From the NCBI GenBank assembly GCA_002391425.1, contig DGEZ01000119.1, positions 2,129 to 23,171 of the forward strand: a DNA stretch of 21,043 nucleotides, given 5' to 3'. The notes under the pieces are model-generated. The model ran no database searches and was not told where the DNA came from. It saw nothing but the letters and a program-made list of their open reading frames with translations. Both the position numbers and the translations under genes were made by a program. Below, one piece after another: positions 7,116-15,262 of the stretch (positions within the stretch are counted from its first letter, which is position 1; every line of letters starts with the position of its first letter). Source of the DNA: Micrococcales bacterium UBA3913 (lineage in GTDB: Bacteria > Actinomycetota > Actinomycetes > Actinomycetales > Microbacteriaceae).

Positions 7116-7121
7116 TAGGTA
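7116..7121 (+). promoter_or_regulatory. Possible promoter -10 for the nucleoside importer operon, flanked by an inverted repeat
   Basis: TAGGTA at 7116-7121, with TTCGAC at 7091-7096 as a weak -35 (19-bp spacing), lies about 60 bases before the lipoprotein start. CCTCCG (7106-7111) and CGGAGG (7126-7131) form a perfect inverted repeat centred on this hexamer, as expected for a repressor site. In such GC-rich DNA a 6-bp repeat may be chance. Confidence 0.25.
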
Positions 7122-7179
7122 CCCTCGGAGGGTGGCTTGTGTCTGGCCACAGTGTCTGCAACACGATAGGAAACTCACA

Positions 7180-8253
7180 GTGACAGTTATTTCGATGAAG
7201 CGTGGCCTGTCTATGGTCGCGGCGGTGGCGTCAGCTGGGCTGATCCTCTCCGGGTGTGCGAGTGCCCCGGAAGATTCCGGATCGAGCTCGGTCGCGACGG
7301 CGGATTACAAGGCCTGCGCGGTCTCCGACGAGGGAAGCTGGAATGACAAGTCCTTCAACCAGTCCGCTCATGGCGGTCTGGAGGAGGCCGAGGCACAGTT
7401 GGGTGTCTCCTACACGGCGCTGGAGTCCGCATCCACGGACGATTTCGAGCCGAACCTCGATACCCTCCTCGCGGACGACTGCGATGTGATCTTCGGGGTC
7501 GGCTTCGCGATCTCCGACGCGGTCAACGCAGCGGCAACCGCGAACCCCGACCAGAACTATGTGGTCATCGACGGCAGCAAGGATGCGGATCAGGACAACC
7601 TGAAGGTCATCGAGTACAAGATGCAGGAGTCCAGCTACCTGGCGGGCTACCTGGCCGCCGCGTACAGCACCTCGAAGGTGGTCGGCACCTACGGTGGCGT
7701 CAAGTACGATTCGGTGACGATCTTCATGGACGGCTTCTACTACGGGGCCAAGGCCTACGAAGAGGAGACCGGTACCGAGGTGACCGTGCTCGGCTGGGAT
7801 CCGGAGACGCAGGACGGCCAGTTCGTCGGCGACTTCGCCAACACGGGTGTGGCCAAGCAGATCAGCGCCGCCATGCTTGAGCAGGGTGCGGATGTCATCT
7901 ACCCGGTCGCGGGCAGCCTGTTCACGGCCACGAGCGAGGCAATCAATGAGTCGTCGAACCCGGACGCCGTGTTCCTGGGTGTGGACGAGGACATCGCGAC
8001 GACGCAGCCGGAATACGCCGATCAGGTGCTCACCTCGGTGGAGAAGCGCATGACGCAGGCCGTGTTCGACGTCATCCAGGAGAGCATGGAGGACGGCTTT
8101 ACCGGCGACGCCTACGTGGGCACGCTGGAGAACGACGGCACCGGTCTGAGCGACTTCGGCGAGTTCGACTCGAAGATCTCGGATGAGGTCAAGACTCGCC
8201 TGGATGAGTTGAAGGCGGGCATCATCGACGGGTCGATCGATCCGTTGAGCTAG
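7180..8253 (+). CDS. BMP/PnrA-like nucleoside-binding lipoprotein of ABC importer
   Basis: This 357-aa lipoprotein should sit on the outer face of the membrane and deliver nucleosides to the ABC permease. The N-terminus has a basic region (KR at 7-8), a hydrophobic core and lipobox LSGC with C26 as the lipidated residue. It is followed by a Ser/Ala-rich linker and the BMP-family signature DEGSWNDKSFNQSAHGGLEE; GGVKYDSVTIFMDGFYYGA is another family stretch. I chose GTG 7180 because GATAGGAAA lies at a suitable distance; ATG 7195 (MKRGLSM) is a plausible alternative, while a longer upstream frame lacks signal-peptide sense. A strong terminator-like hairpin follows, consistent with higher expression of the binding protein than of the transporter. 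Confidence 0.92.
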   Translation: MTVISMKRGLSMVAAVASAGLILSGCASAPEDSGSSSVATADYKACAVSDEGSWNDKSFNQSAHGGLEEAEAQLGVSYTALESASTDDFEPNLDTLLADDCDVIFGVGFAISDAVNAAATANPDQNYVVIDGSKDADQDNLKVIEYKMQESSYLAGYLAAAYSTSKVVGTYGGVKYDSVTIFMDGFYYGAKAYEEETGTEVTVLGWDPETQDGQFVGDFANTGVAKQISAAMLEQGADVIYPVAGSLFTATSEAINESSNPDAVFLGVDEDIATTQPEYADQVLTSVEKRMTQAVFDVIQESMEDGFTGDAYVGTLENDGTGLSDFGEFDSKISDEVKTRLDELKAGIIDGSIDPLS

Positions 8254-8262
8254 CCGCTGAGG

Positions 8263-8295
8263 GCGGGGAGGCCTTTCCGGGGCCTCCCCGCTTTT
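8263..8295 (+). terminator. Rho-independent terminator or attenuator after the lipoprotein gene
   Basis: A perfect 11-bp GC-rich stem (GCGGGGAGGCC 8263-8273 with GGCCTCCCCGC 8281-8291, 7-base loop) is followed by TTTT. It lies 9 bases after the lipoprotein stop and 55 before the ATPase start, so it probably causes partial termination within the operon. Confidence 0.8.
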
Positions 8296-8349
8296 CTGCG
8301 CGGAGAGGAAAATGGGGTCGGCGGATCGCCGTGGGAAGGGCAGAGGCGC

Positions 8350-9846
8350 ATGAGACTTGAGCTGCGGGGTATCACCAAACGATTTGGGTCGCTGGTGGCG
8401 AACGACGACATCACGCTGACGGTCGAACCGGGGGAGATTCACTGCCTGCTGGGCGAGAATGGTGCCGGGAAGTCCACTCTCATGAATGTGCTGTACGGGC
8501 TGTACACCGCGGACTCCGGGGAGATCCTGCTGGATGGCACGCCTGCTCACTTCGACAGCCCCCGGGATGCGATGCATGCGGGCATCGGTATGGTGCACCA
8601 GCACTTCATGCTCATCCCCGTGTTCTCCGTCCTGGAGAACGTCATGCTCGGCAATGAGCCGACCCGGCGCGGCCTGCTCGACGCGGACACGGCCCGGCGC
8701 CGGATCACCGAGATCTCGGAACGCTTCGGATTCAACATCGACCCGAATGCGATGGTCGAAGACCTTCCTGTGGGCGTCCAGCAGCGGGTCGAAATCGTGA
8801 AAGCTCTCGCCCACGACGCCCAGTTACTCGTTCTCGATGAGCCCACGGCCGTGCTCACCCCCCAGGAGACGGATGAGCTGATGGCGATCATGCGGGACCT
8901 GGCCGCATCGGGCACGTCAATCGTTTTCATCACCCACAAACTGCGTGAGGTGAAGGAAGTCGCCGACCGGATCACCGTGATCCGGCGCGGTCGGGTCGTC
9001 GCCACCGCATCCCCCGATCAGAGCGCCGACGAGCTGTCCGCCCTCATGGTGGGCCGCCACGTCGCGCTGCAGGTGGAGAAGAGGCCCGCCACCCCCGGGG
9101 AGGAGGCGTTCCGGGTCTCCGATCTCAGCGTCTTCGACGACAACGGGATCCCGGTGGTGAACCAGGTGAGTTTCTCCATTCGCCGCGGTGAAATCCTCGC
9201 GATCGCGGGGGTACAAGGCAACGGCCAGACTGAGCTGACGGAGGCCATCCTGGGGTTGTCGGAGCGCGTGCACGGGGAGATCACCTTGGACGGGATGGCC
9301 CTGTCCGGCCATAGCGTTCGTCAGCGCCTCGACGCTGGCCTCGGGTACGTGCCGGAGGACCGCAAGAAGGACGGGATCGTGGGCACGTTCGCGATTTCGG
9401 AGAACCTCATGCTCGACCGCAGCTTTGGCCCGCCATTCGTGCGGCACCTGGCGATCCAACGGGGTGTCCGGGATGAGCGGGCTCGTCAGGCCGTTCACGA
9501 GTTCGACATCCGGGCACAGGGCATCGACACCCCGGTGGGCACCCTCTCCGGGGGGAACCAGCAGAAGGTCGTGCTGGCGCGAGAACTGAGCCGGGACTTG
9601 CGCATGTTCATCGCCTCCCAACCCACCCGTGGGCTCGACGTGGGGTCCATCGAATTCGTGCATGAGCGGATCGTGCAGACGAGGGACTCGGGACTCCCCG
9701 TGCTGATCGTCTCCAGCGAGCTCGATGAGGTCATCGCGCTGGCGGACCGCATTGCGGTGATGTACAAGGGAGAGATTCTGGGTATCGTTCCGCCGGATGT
9801 GCCGCGGTCGACGCTCGGACAGATGATGGCAGGGATAGCGGCATGA
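8350..9846 (+). CDS. Nucleoside ABC importer ATPase with two ATP-binding domains
   Basis: This 498-aa protein powers the importer and contains two fused ABC domains (about 1-240 and 255-498), as in RbsA/NupA-type transporters. Domain 1 has an intact Walker A GENGAGKST (35-43) and Walker B LLVLDEP (159-165), but a degenerate signature LPVGVQQ (139-145). Domain 2 has the intact signature LSGGN (399-403), but a Walker A without lysine (GVQGNGQTE, Q293) and Gln in place of the catalytic Glu (SQPT, Q424). This leaves one complete composite ATP site and one degenerate site, which is usual for the family. GAAGGGCAGAGG precedes the ATG. Its TGA overlaps the next gene's ATG by 4 bases. Confidence 0.94.
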   Translation: MRLELRGITKRFGSLVANDDITLTVEPGEIHCLLGENGAGKSTLMNVLYGLYTADSGEILLDGTPAHFDSPRDAMHAGIGMVHQHFMLIPVFSVLENVMLGNEPTRRGLLDADTARRRITEISERFGFNIDPNAMVEDLPVGVQQRVEIVKALAHDAQLLVLDEPTAVLTPQETDELMAIMRDLAASGTSIVFITHKLREVKEVADRITVIRRGRVVATASPDQSADELSALMVGRHVALQVEKRPATPGEEAFRVSDLSVFDDNGIPVVNQVSFSIRRGEILAIAGVQGNGQTELTEAILGLSERVHGEITLDGMALSGHSVRQRLDAGLGYVPEDRKKDGIVGTFAISENLMLDRSFGPPFVRHLAIQRGVRDERARQAVHEFDIRAQGIDTPVGTLSGGNQQKVVLARELSRDLRMFIASQPTRGLDVGSIEFVHERIVQTRDSGLPVLIVSSELDEVIALADRIAVMYKGEILGIVPPDVPRSTLGQMMAGIAA

Positions 9847-11102
9847 GCACGAGCACCACACCACAACTGTCGGGTCCAGAGCCCTCCGCCTCCGGGGGAG
9901 TGTTCTCCACGGCCGTGCGGGAGATCATGGCGAGCAGCCCGATGCGCGTCCTGCTGTCCATCCTGCTCGGGTTCCTCGCCGGGGCGATCATCCTGGTGTT
10001 CACTGACCCCGACGTGGCGGCCGCCTCGGCCTACTTCTTCGCTCGACCCGGGGACACCCTGATCGCGGCGTGGGATGTTGTCTCTCGCGGGTACGGCGCG
10101 CTGCTCGAGGGCTCGATCTGGGACCCGGCCGGGGCGAATCTCATCGAACAGAGCGCACCGCTGGTGGCCAGCCTCAACCGCGCCGCGCCGCTGATCGTTG
10201 CGGGCCTGGGCATCGCGTTGAGCTTCCGCACCGGGATGTTCAACATCGGCGGTCAGGGGCAGGTCCTCTTCGGTGCGGCGTTCGCCGCTTTCATCAGCTT
10301 CCAGGTGCACCTGCCCGCGGGCATCCACCTGATCGTGGCGATCCTGTTCGGGGTGCTCGGCGCTGGCCTTCTCGGCGCGTTCGTCGGTTTCCTCAAGGCC
10401 AAAACGGGTGCCCATGAGGTGATCGTGACGATCATGCTCAACTACATCGCGTACAACTTCGTCACCTACCTGATGCGCACCCCGGTGCTGCAAGACCCGG
10501 AGGCTGGCGGAACACCCAAGACGGTGGCGCCGGATGCGACCGCGCAGTACCCGCTCATCTTCGGCGACAGCGTGGCGCTGAACCTGGGCATTCTGATCGC
10601 GGTGATCGCCACGGTCGCCTACTGGTGGATCATGGAGCGTTCGTCGATGGGCTTCCGATTCCGCGCCGTCGGGTTCAACCCGAATGCAGCCCGGTCGGCG
10701 GGCATCAGCGTGGCCCGCACGTACGTGCTGGCGATGACCTTCTCGGCCCTGTTTGTTGGGCTTGCCGGAGCGAACCAGGCGCTGGCGCGCAGCACCGGGT
10801 TCATGAACACGATTGACAGCGGCATCGGCTTCGATGCGATCACCGTGGCGTTGCTCGGCGGTTCCACCCCGTGGGGCATCTTCATCGCCGGGGTGTTCTT
10901 CGGCGCGATGAAGGCAGGCTCGTCCACAATGCAGGCAGCGGGCGTGGCCCCCGAGATCCTCACGATCGTGCAGGGGCTCATCGTCTTGTTCATCGCGGCG
11001 CCGCCGCTGGTTCGGGCAATCTTCCGGTTGCCGTCCGGGCATGCGAGGCAACGACGACGTCAGAAAAGTTCGCACGTGGAGAAGGCGGAGGTGAGCGCAT
11101 GA
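9843..11102 (+). CDS. Nucleoside ABC importer permease, first subunit
   Basis: This 419-aa polytopic membrane protein belongs to the branched-chain amino acid/ribose/nucleoside permease superfamily (BPD_transp_2). After a Ser/Pro-rich cytoplasmic N-terminus of about 35 residues there is a run of roughly ten hydrophobic segments. Typical stretches are LSFRTGMFNIGGQGQVLFGA and GAHEVIVTIMLNYIAYNF, with GFRFRAVGFNPNAARSAGI as the loop contacting the ATPase. The C-terminus is highly basic. The ATG overlaps the ATPase stop in ATGA, and its own stop overlaps the next ATG the same way, which indicates translational coupling. It would pair with the following permease to form the channel. Substrate is inferred from the neighbouring nucleoside genes. 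Confidence 0.93.
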   Translation: MSTSTTPQLSGPEPSASGGVFSTAVREIMASSPMRVLLSILLGFLAGAIILVFTDPDVAAASAYFFARPGDTLIAAWDVVSRGYGALLEGSIWDPAGANLIEQSAPLVASLNRAAPLIVAGLGIALSFRTGMFNIGGQGQVLFGAAFAAFISFQVHLPAGIHLIVAILFGVLGAGLLGAFVGFLKAKTGAHEVIVTIMLNYIAYNFVTYLMRTPVLQDPEAGGTPKTVAPDATAQYPLIFGDSVALNLGILIAVIATVAYWWIMERSSMGFRFRAVGFNPNAARSAGISVARTYVLAMTFSALFVGLAGANQALARSTGFMNTIDSGIGFDAITVALLGGSTPWGIFIAGVFFGAMKAGSSTMQAAGVAPEILTIVQGLIVLFIAAPPLVRAIFRLPSGHARQRRRQKSSHVEKAEVSA

Positions 11103-12373
11103 CTCGGCCGATCTCAGCGCAAGATGTCGAAGAGACGGTGTCCTGGAAGGCGCCGATCACGTTCTGGGTCGTGGGAGTGTTCTCCCTCATCGCATTCGGG
11201 GTGTTTGGGCGTCACGAGCAGACCGCGATCGCGATATCCACCTCCAGCGACGCTGTGCAGCTGCCGGCGTGGGAGGTCGACTCCGCCGTGTTCTGCACGG
11301 TAGCCGGAGTCCTGATGATCGCGTTCGCGATCGTCGCAACGGTGTCGACACGCAAGCTGAAGCGGGGCCTGCCGCTGTGGGGCACGATCGTCTACAGCGC
11401 GCTGTTCCTGCTCGCCCTGCTCACCTGGATCGGGGCCGGTGGTCAGGTGCCGGTCACCTGGTTGTTTACCGGAGCCCTGGCGCTGGCCGTGCCCATCCTG
11501 TTCGGGGGAATCTCAGGCCTGTTGTGCGAGCGCGTCGGGGTGACGAATATCGCGATTGAGGGCCAGCTCCTGGCCGGGGCGTTCGCCGCCGCGGTGGTCG
11601 CCTCCATGACGGACAGTTACACGGCGGGCATCCTCGCCGCGATGATCGCCGGCGCGCTTGTCTCCCTCGTGCTGGCCGTGTTCTCGATCACCTACCTGGT
11701 CGACCAAGTCATCGTCGGCGTGGTCCTGAACTCGCTGGTCATCGGGGCGACGAACTACCTGTACTCGGTGTACCTGAACGACAACTCCGCGGAGCTGAAC
11801 TTCCCGGGCACCCTGCCGGAGCTGCCCATCCCCGGGCTGAGCGCTATTCCGATCATCGGTTCGCTGTTCTTCGACCAGCGGGTGACCGTGTACATCATGT
11901 TCCTCATCGTCCCGCTGGTGTACCTCGTCGTATTCAAGACGAAGTGGGGCCTGCGGCTGCGCGCCGTCGGCGAGTACCCGCTGGCGGCCGACACGGTGGG
12001 CATCAATGTGCCGCGTACCCGGTTCTGGGTGGTCACGGTCGCCGGGCTGGTGGCCGGAATCGGCGGATCCGCGATCTCGATCGGCTCGGTGGGCGCCTTC
12101 GTGCGCGAGATGAGCGCAGGTCAGGGCTACATCGCGCTCGCGGCCCTCATCCTGGGACGCTGGAACCCGTACCTAGTGGCACTGGCCGCCGTGCTGTTTG
12201 GCTTCTCCTCGAACCTGCAGGTGTGGATCGGACAGACCAGCTCGGGCATCCCCAGTGACTTCGTGGCCATGCTGCCCTACGCGGTGACCCTGATCGCGGT
12301 CACGGGGCTGGTCGGACGCGTCCGGGGCCCGGCCTCGGTGGGCATCCCCTACGTGAAGGCGGACCAACAGTGA
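11099..12373 (+). CDS. Nucleoside ABC importer permease, second subunit
   Basis: This 424-aa permease of the same superfamily is the probable partner of the preceding subunit. Hydrophobic segments begin near residue 20 and continue to about 410. Recognisable stretches are GLLCERVGVTNIAIEGQLLAGA and YLVDQVIVGVVLNSLVIGATNYL, with WGLRLRAVGEYPLAADTVGI as the cytoplasmic coupling region. The ATG at 11099 overlaps the preceding stop in ATGA; earlier in-frame codons lie in the first permease gene and lack permease character. Compared with the first subunit it has an extra loop of about 30 polar residues around 44-58. Its TGA overlaps the GTG of the cytidine deaminase gene, tying uptake to breakdown. 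Confidence 0.93.
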   Translation: MTRPISAQDVEETVSWKAPITFWVVGVFSLIAFGVFGRHEQTAIAISTSSDAVQLPAWEVDSAVFCTVAGVLMIAFAIVATVSTRKLKRGLPLWGTIVYSALFLLALLTWIGAGGQVPVTWLFTGALALAVPILFGGISGLLCERVGVTNIAIEGQLLAGAFAAAVVASMTDSYTAGILAAMIAGALVSLVLAVFSITYLVDQVIVGVVLNSLVIGATNYLYSVYLNDNSAELNFPGTLPELPIPGLSAIPIIGSLFFDQRVTVYIMFLIVPLVYLVVFKTKWGLRLRAVGEYPLAADTVGINVPRTRFWVVTVAGLVAGIGGSAISIGSVGAFVREMSAGQGYIALAALILGRWNPYLVALAAVLFGFSSNLQVWIGQTSSGIPSDFVAMLPYAVTLIAVTGLVGRVRGPASVGIPYVKADQQ

Positions 12374-12777
12374 CCGGGAACGTGGCCGTGGACTGGGAGC
12401 GGCTGCGGGCAGCCGCCCGGGAGGCCATGGGACGCGCCTACGTGCCGTACTCGCACTTCCCGGTGGGGGCGGCGGCGCTGGTGGATGACGGGCGTATCGT
12501 CCAGGGGTGCAATGTTGAAAACGCCTCCTACGGTGTCGGCCTGTGCGCGGAGTGCGGGCTGATCTCCGCGCTGATCTTCAGCGGCGGGGGCAAGCTGGTC
12601 GCCTTCGACTGCGTGGATGGGAAGGGCAACACCCTGATGCCGTGCGGGCGGTGCCGCCAGATCCTCTACGAGCACTCCGCCCCGGGGATGGTGCTCAACA
12701 CGGTGTCGGGGCTGCACACCATCGACGAGGTTCTCCCGGATGCGTTCGGGCCACGTGACCTGGAGGAGCGCCGGTGA
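12370..12777 (+). CDS. cdd: Cytidine deaminase
   Basis: This 135-aa zinc enzyme deaminates cytidine and deoxycytidine to uridine and deoxyuridine in the cytoplasm. The zinc/catalytic motif is split as CAE (C59, E61) and PCGRC (C92, C95), with substrate-binding FPVGAA and GCNVENASYG ahead of it. Length matches the small tetrameric class. It starts at GTG 12370, overlapping the permease stop in GTGA, and its own TGA overlaps the deoA GTG start the same way. The position directly after the transporter implies that imported cytidine is processed at once and passed to thymidine/pyrimidine phosphorylase. Confidence 0.96.
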   Translation: MTGNVAVDWERLRAAAREAMGRAYVPYSHFPVGAAALVDDGRIVQGCNVENASYGVGLCAECGLISALIFSGGGKLVAFDCVDGKGNTLMPCGRCRQILYEHSAPGMVLNTVSGLHTIDEVLPDAFGPRDLEERR

Positions 12778-14084
12778 GCGGGGTCGAACCGTTCGACGCG
12801 GTCCAGGTGATCACGACCAAGCGCGACGGCGGAGAGCTCAGCACCGCCCAAATTCGCTGGGTGGTGGATGCGTTTGTGCGCGGCGTCGTCGCCGACTACC
12901 AGATGAGCGCGCTGGCGATGGCAATCCTGCTGCGCGGGATGAACCGCCGCGAGATCCGCGACCTGACGGTGGCGATGATCGATAGCGGCGAGCGGATGAG
13001 CTTCGCGGGGCTGGGCAAGGTGACCACCGACAAACACTCGACCGGCGGCGTCGGAGACAAGATCACGCTGCCGCTGGCCCCGCTGGTGGCCTCCTACGGA
13101 CTGGCCGTCCCGCAACTGTCGGGACGCGGGCTCGGCCACACCGGGGGAACCCTGGACAAAATGGAGTCGATCCCTGGATGGCGAGCCAGCCTGTCCACGC
13201 AGGAGATGATGTCCCAGCTGCACAGTGTCGGCGCGGTGATCTGCGCAGCCGGGTCCGGTCTCGCCCCCGCAGACAAGCGGCTGTACGCTCTGCGCGACGT
13301 GAGCGGAACCGTGGAGGCGATCCCGCTGATCGCCTCCTCGATCATGTCCAAGAAGATCGCCGAGGGCTCAGAGAGCCTCATCCTGGATGTCAAGTTTGGC
13401 TCCGGGGCGTTCATGAAGGACTATGCGCGGGCCAGGGAGCTCGCCGTCACGATGGTCGAACTCGGCACGGACGCGGGGGTGACCACGCGCGCCCTGCTCA
13501 CTGACATGTCCGTCCCGCTCGGACGCACCGTGGGCAACGCCATCGAGGTCGCCGAAGCCGTCGAGGTTCTCTCCGGTGCGGGCCCTGCAGATGTGGTTGA
13601 ATTGACCGTCGCGCTGGCCGCCGAGATGCTGGAGATGTCCGGGATCACCGGAGTCAACCCGGCGGAGAACCTCGCCAATGGCAAGGCGATGGACTGCTGG
13701 CGTGCCATGGTCTCCGCCCAGGGCGGCGACCCAGACGCGGCCCTGCCGCAGGCGAACGAGTCCCACACCATCACCGCAGATGCCGAGGGGTACCTCAGTG
13801 ATCTGGATGCGCTCGCCGTCGGCGTGGCGGCGTGGCGGCTGGGGGCAGGGCGGGCCCGGCAGGAGGACCCGGTGGATCACGCGGCGGGCATCCTGCTGCA
13901 CGTGAAGCCGGGGGAGCGTGTGTCCCCGGGGATGCCGGTGATGACCCTGCTCACCTCCGACGCGGATCGCATCCCGCGGGCCATAGATGCGCTCTCTGAG
14001 GCGTGGCAGATCTCTGACACGGCTTCCGCGAACACGCCGTTGATCCGGGAACGGATCGCGGCTGCGAGTGGCACGGACCGGTGA
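12774..14084 (+). CDS. deoA: Thymidine (pyrimidine-nucleoside) phosphorylase
   Basis: This 436-aa protein phosphorolyses thymidine, deoxyuridine and possibly uridine to base plus (deoxy)ribose-1-phosphate. The phosphate-binding stretch DKHSTGGVGDK lies at 86-96, and the family signature SGRGLGHTGGTLDKMES at 116-132. Later LTNGAG-type motifs are absent, as expected for this family, and the C-terminal domain includes DHAAGILLHVKPGERV. The start is GTG 12774 inside the cdd stop (GTGA overlap). It ends the run of four overlapping junctions beginning at the ATPase gene. Thymidine versus broad pyrimidine specificity cannot be decided by eye. Confidence 0.95.
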   Translation: MSGVEPFDAVQVITTKRDGGELSTAQIRWVVDAFVRGVVADYQMSALAMAILLRGMNRREIRDLTVAMIDSGERMSFAGLGKVTTDKHSTGGVGDKITLPLAPLVASYGLAVPQLSGRGLGHTGGTLDKMESIPGWRASLSTQEMMSQLHSVGAVICAAGSGLAPADKRLYALRDVSGTVEAIPLIASSIMSKKIAEGSESLILDVKFGSGAFMKDYARARELAVTMVELGTDAGVTTRALLTDMSVPLGRTVGNAIEVAEAVEVLSGAGPADVVELTVALAAEMLEMSGITGVNPAENLANGKAMDCWRAMVSAQGGDPDAALPQANESHTITADAEGYLSDLDALAVGVAAWRLGAGRARQEDPVDHAAGILLHVKPGERVSPGMPVMTLLTSDADRIPRAIDALSEAWQISDTASANTPLIRERIAAASGTDR

Positions 14085-14102
14085 GTCGGCTAGCCTGAAC
14101 AC
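14068..14102 (+). promoter_or_regulatory. Predicted leaderless promoter of add
   Basis: TAGCCT (14091-14096) fits a -10 and lies 6 bases before the add ATG, so transcription would start at the start codon. GTGGCA (14068-14073) matches four of six TTGACA positions at 17-bp spacing. No Shine-Dalgarno is present. The element begins within the 3' end of deoA. Confidence 0.5.
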
Positions 14103-15212
14103 ATGACGAATGACGACTCCCCCCGGGTCAACGGGATCGATATGGCGCGCATCCCCAAGGTCTCTCTGCATGACCACCTCGACGGTGCGCTGCGCCCCCA
14201 GACGATCATTGAGCTCGCCCGGGACATCGGGCACAAGCTTCCCGCCGGAGACGCCACGCTGTTGGATGACTGGTTCCTGCAGTCGTGCACCTCGGGTCGC
14301 CTGGAGGACTACCTGCAGACGTTCGAGCACACCACGGCGGTGATGCAGACGGAGGAGGGCCTGGTGCGGGTGGCCCGGGAGTACGTGGTCGATGCTGCCG
14401 CGGACGGTGTCGTCTACGCGGAGACCCGCTGGGCGCCCGAGCAGCACACCCGGCGCGGCATGAGCATGCAGGAGGCCGTCGACGCGGTTGCGGCGGGCCT
14501 GCGCGAGGGAGAGGCCGTGGTGCGGGACCGCGGCGGACGCATTGAGGTGCGCCAGATCCTCTGCGCCATGCGCCAGAATGACCGCTCACTGGACGTGGCA
14601 CAGCTTGCGCTGGCAAACCGGGGCGGCTCAGTGGTGGGTTTCGATCTAGCCGGTCCGGAGGTGGGTTTTCCCGCTTCCCGGCATCGCGAGGCGCTCGAGC
14701 TACTGGCCCGCGAGTTCTTCCCGACCACCATCCACGCGGGCGAGGAGGGCGACCTGGAACTCATCGAGGATGCCCTGGTGGCCGGTCGGCCGCTGAGAAT
14801 CGGGCACGGGGTTCGGCTCGTCGAGGACATCGACTGGGATGTTGACGGCTCCCCCCTGCTCGGCCCGGTGGCCTCGTGGGTGCGGGATCGCCGCATCGTA
14901 GTGGAGTCCTGCCCGTCGTCGAACCTGCAGACCGCAGGGATGAACGATCTGGGCACCGAGATTGCAGACCACCCCTTCGACGTGTTCTACGACGCGGGCA
15001 TGGCGGTGACCGTGAACCCGGACAATCGTCTGATGAGCCGCACCAGCTGCTCGCGCGAGCTGGGTCTGCTGGTGGACGCGTTCGGCTACGATCTGGGCGA
15101 TCTTGAGACGTTCGCGCTGAATGCGGCCGACGGCGCGTTCCTCCCGCTGGATGAGCGTGAGGACCTCGCCGACCAGATCGTGCACAGCTTCGACGGGTTG
15201 CGCGCCGAGTAG
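14103..15212 (+). CDS. add: Adenosine deaminase
   Basis: This 369-aa zinc enzyme deaminates adenosine and deoxyadenosine to (deoxy)inosine, the substrate for PNP. Metal and catalytic residues are visible: H23 and H25 in SLHDHLDG, H211 and E214 in TIHAGEEG, H235 in RIGHGVRL, and D307 in VTVNPDNRLMS. ESCPSSNLQTAG is also diagnostic. The ATG at 14103 has no ribosome site but sits 6 bases after a -10-like hexamer, so leaderless translation is likely; M14 would be a second choice. It lies 18 bases after deoA, so it can also be reached by read-through from the transporter operon. It converges with the mutase gene at its 3' end. Confidence 0.96.
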   Translation: MTNDDSPRVNGIDMARIPKVSLHDHLDGALRPQTIIELARDIGHKLPAGDATLLDDWFLQSCTSGRLEDYLQTFEHTTAVMQTEEGLVRVAREYVVDAAADGVVYAETRWAPEQHTRRGMSMQEAVDAVAAGLREGEAVVRDRGGRIEVRQILCAMRQNDRSLDVAQLALANRGGSVVGFDLAGPEVGFPASRHREALELLAREFFPTTIHAGEEGDLELIEDALVAGRPLRIGHGVRLVEDIDWDVDGSPLLGPVASWVRDRRIVVESCPSSNLQTAGMNDLGTEIADHPFDVFYDAGMAVTVNPDNRLMSRTSCSRELGLLVDAFGYDLGDLETFALNAADGAFLPLDEREDLADQIVHSFDGLRAE

Positions 15213-15243
15213 GGGCAGCCGGTGGCGGGTCGACGCAGGTGCG

Positions 15244-15262
15244 GACGCGCCGCCTCGGCGTC
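15244..15262. terminator. Weak hairpin between convergent add and mutase genes
   Basis: GACGCGCCGCCTCGGCGTC can fold into an imperfect stem of about seven pairs with a 2-base bulge. It lies in the 48-base gap between convergent genes and touches the mutase stop. There is no T-tract, so terminator function is only a guess from position. Confidence 0.2.

Noticed and set aside
7047..7179. Riboswitch before the nucleoside-binding lipoprotein
   Set aside because: The 133-base leader has short dyads only; I could not recognise any purine or other riboswitch core.
7231..8814. 527-codon open frame on the minus strand across the lipoprotein and ATPase genes
   Set aside because: It runs through two real genes and a terminator hairpin and has low-complexity basic composition.
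9495..11075. 526-codon minus-strand frame opposite the ATPase and first permease
   Set aside because: Its Arg/Asp/His-rich composition is a mirror of membrane-protein codons; no domain is recognisable.
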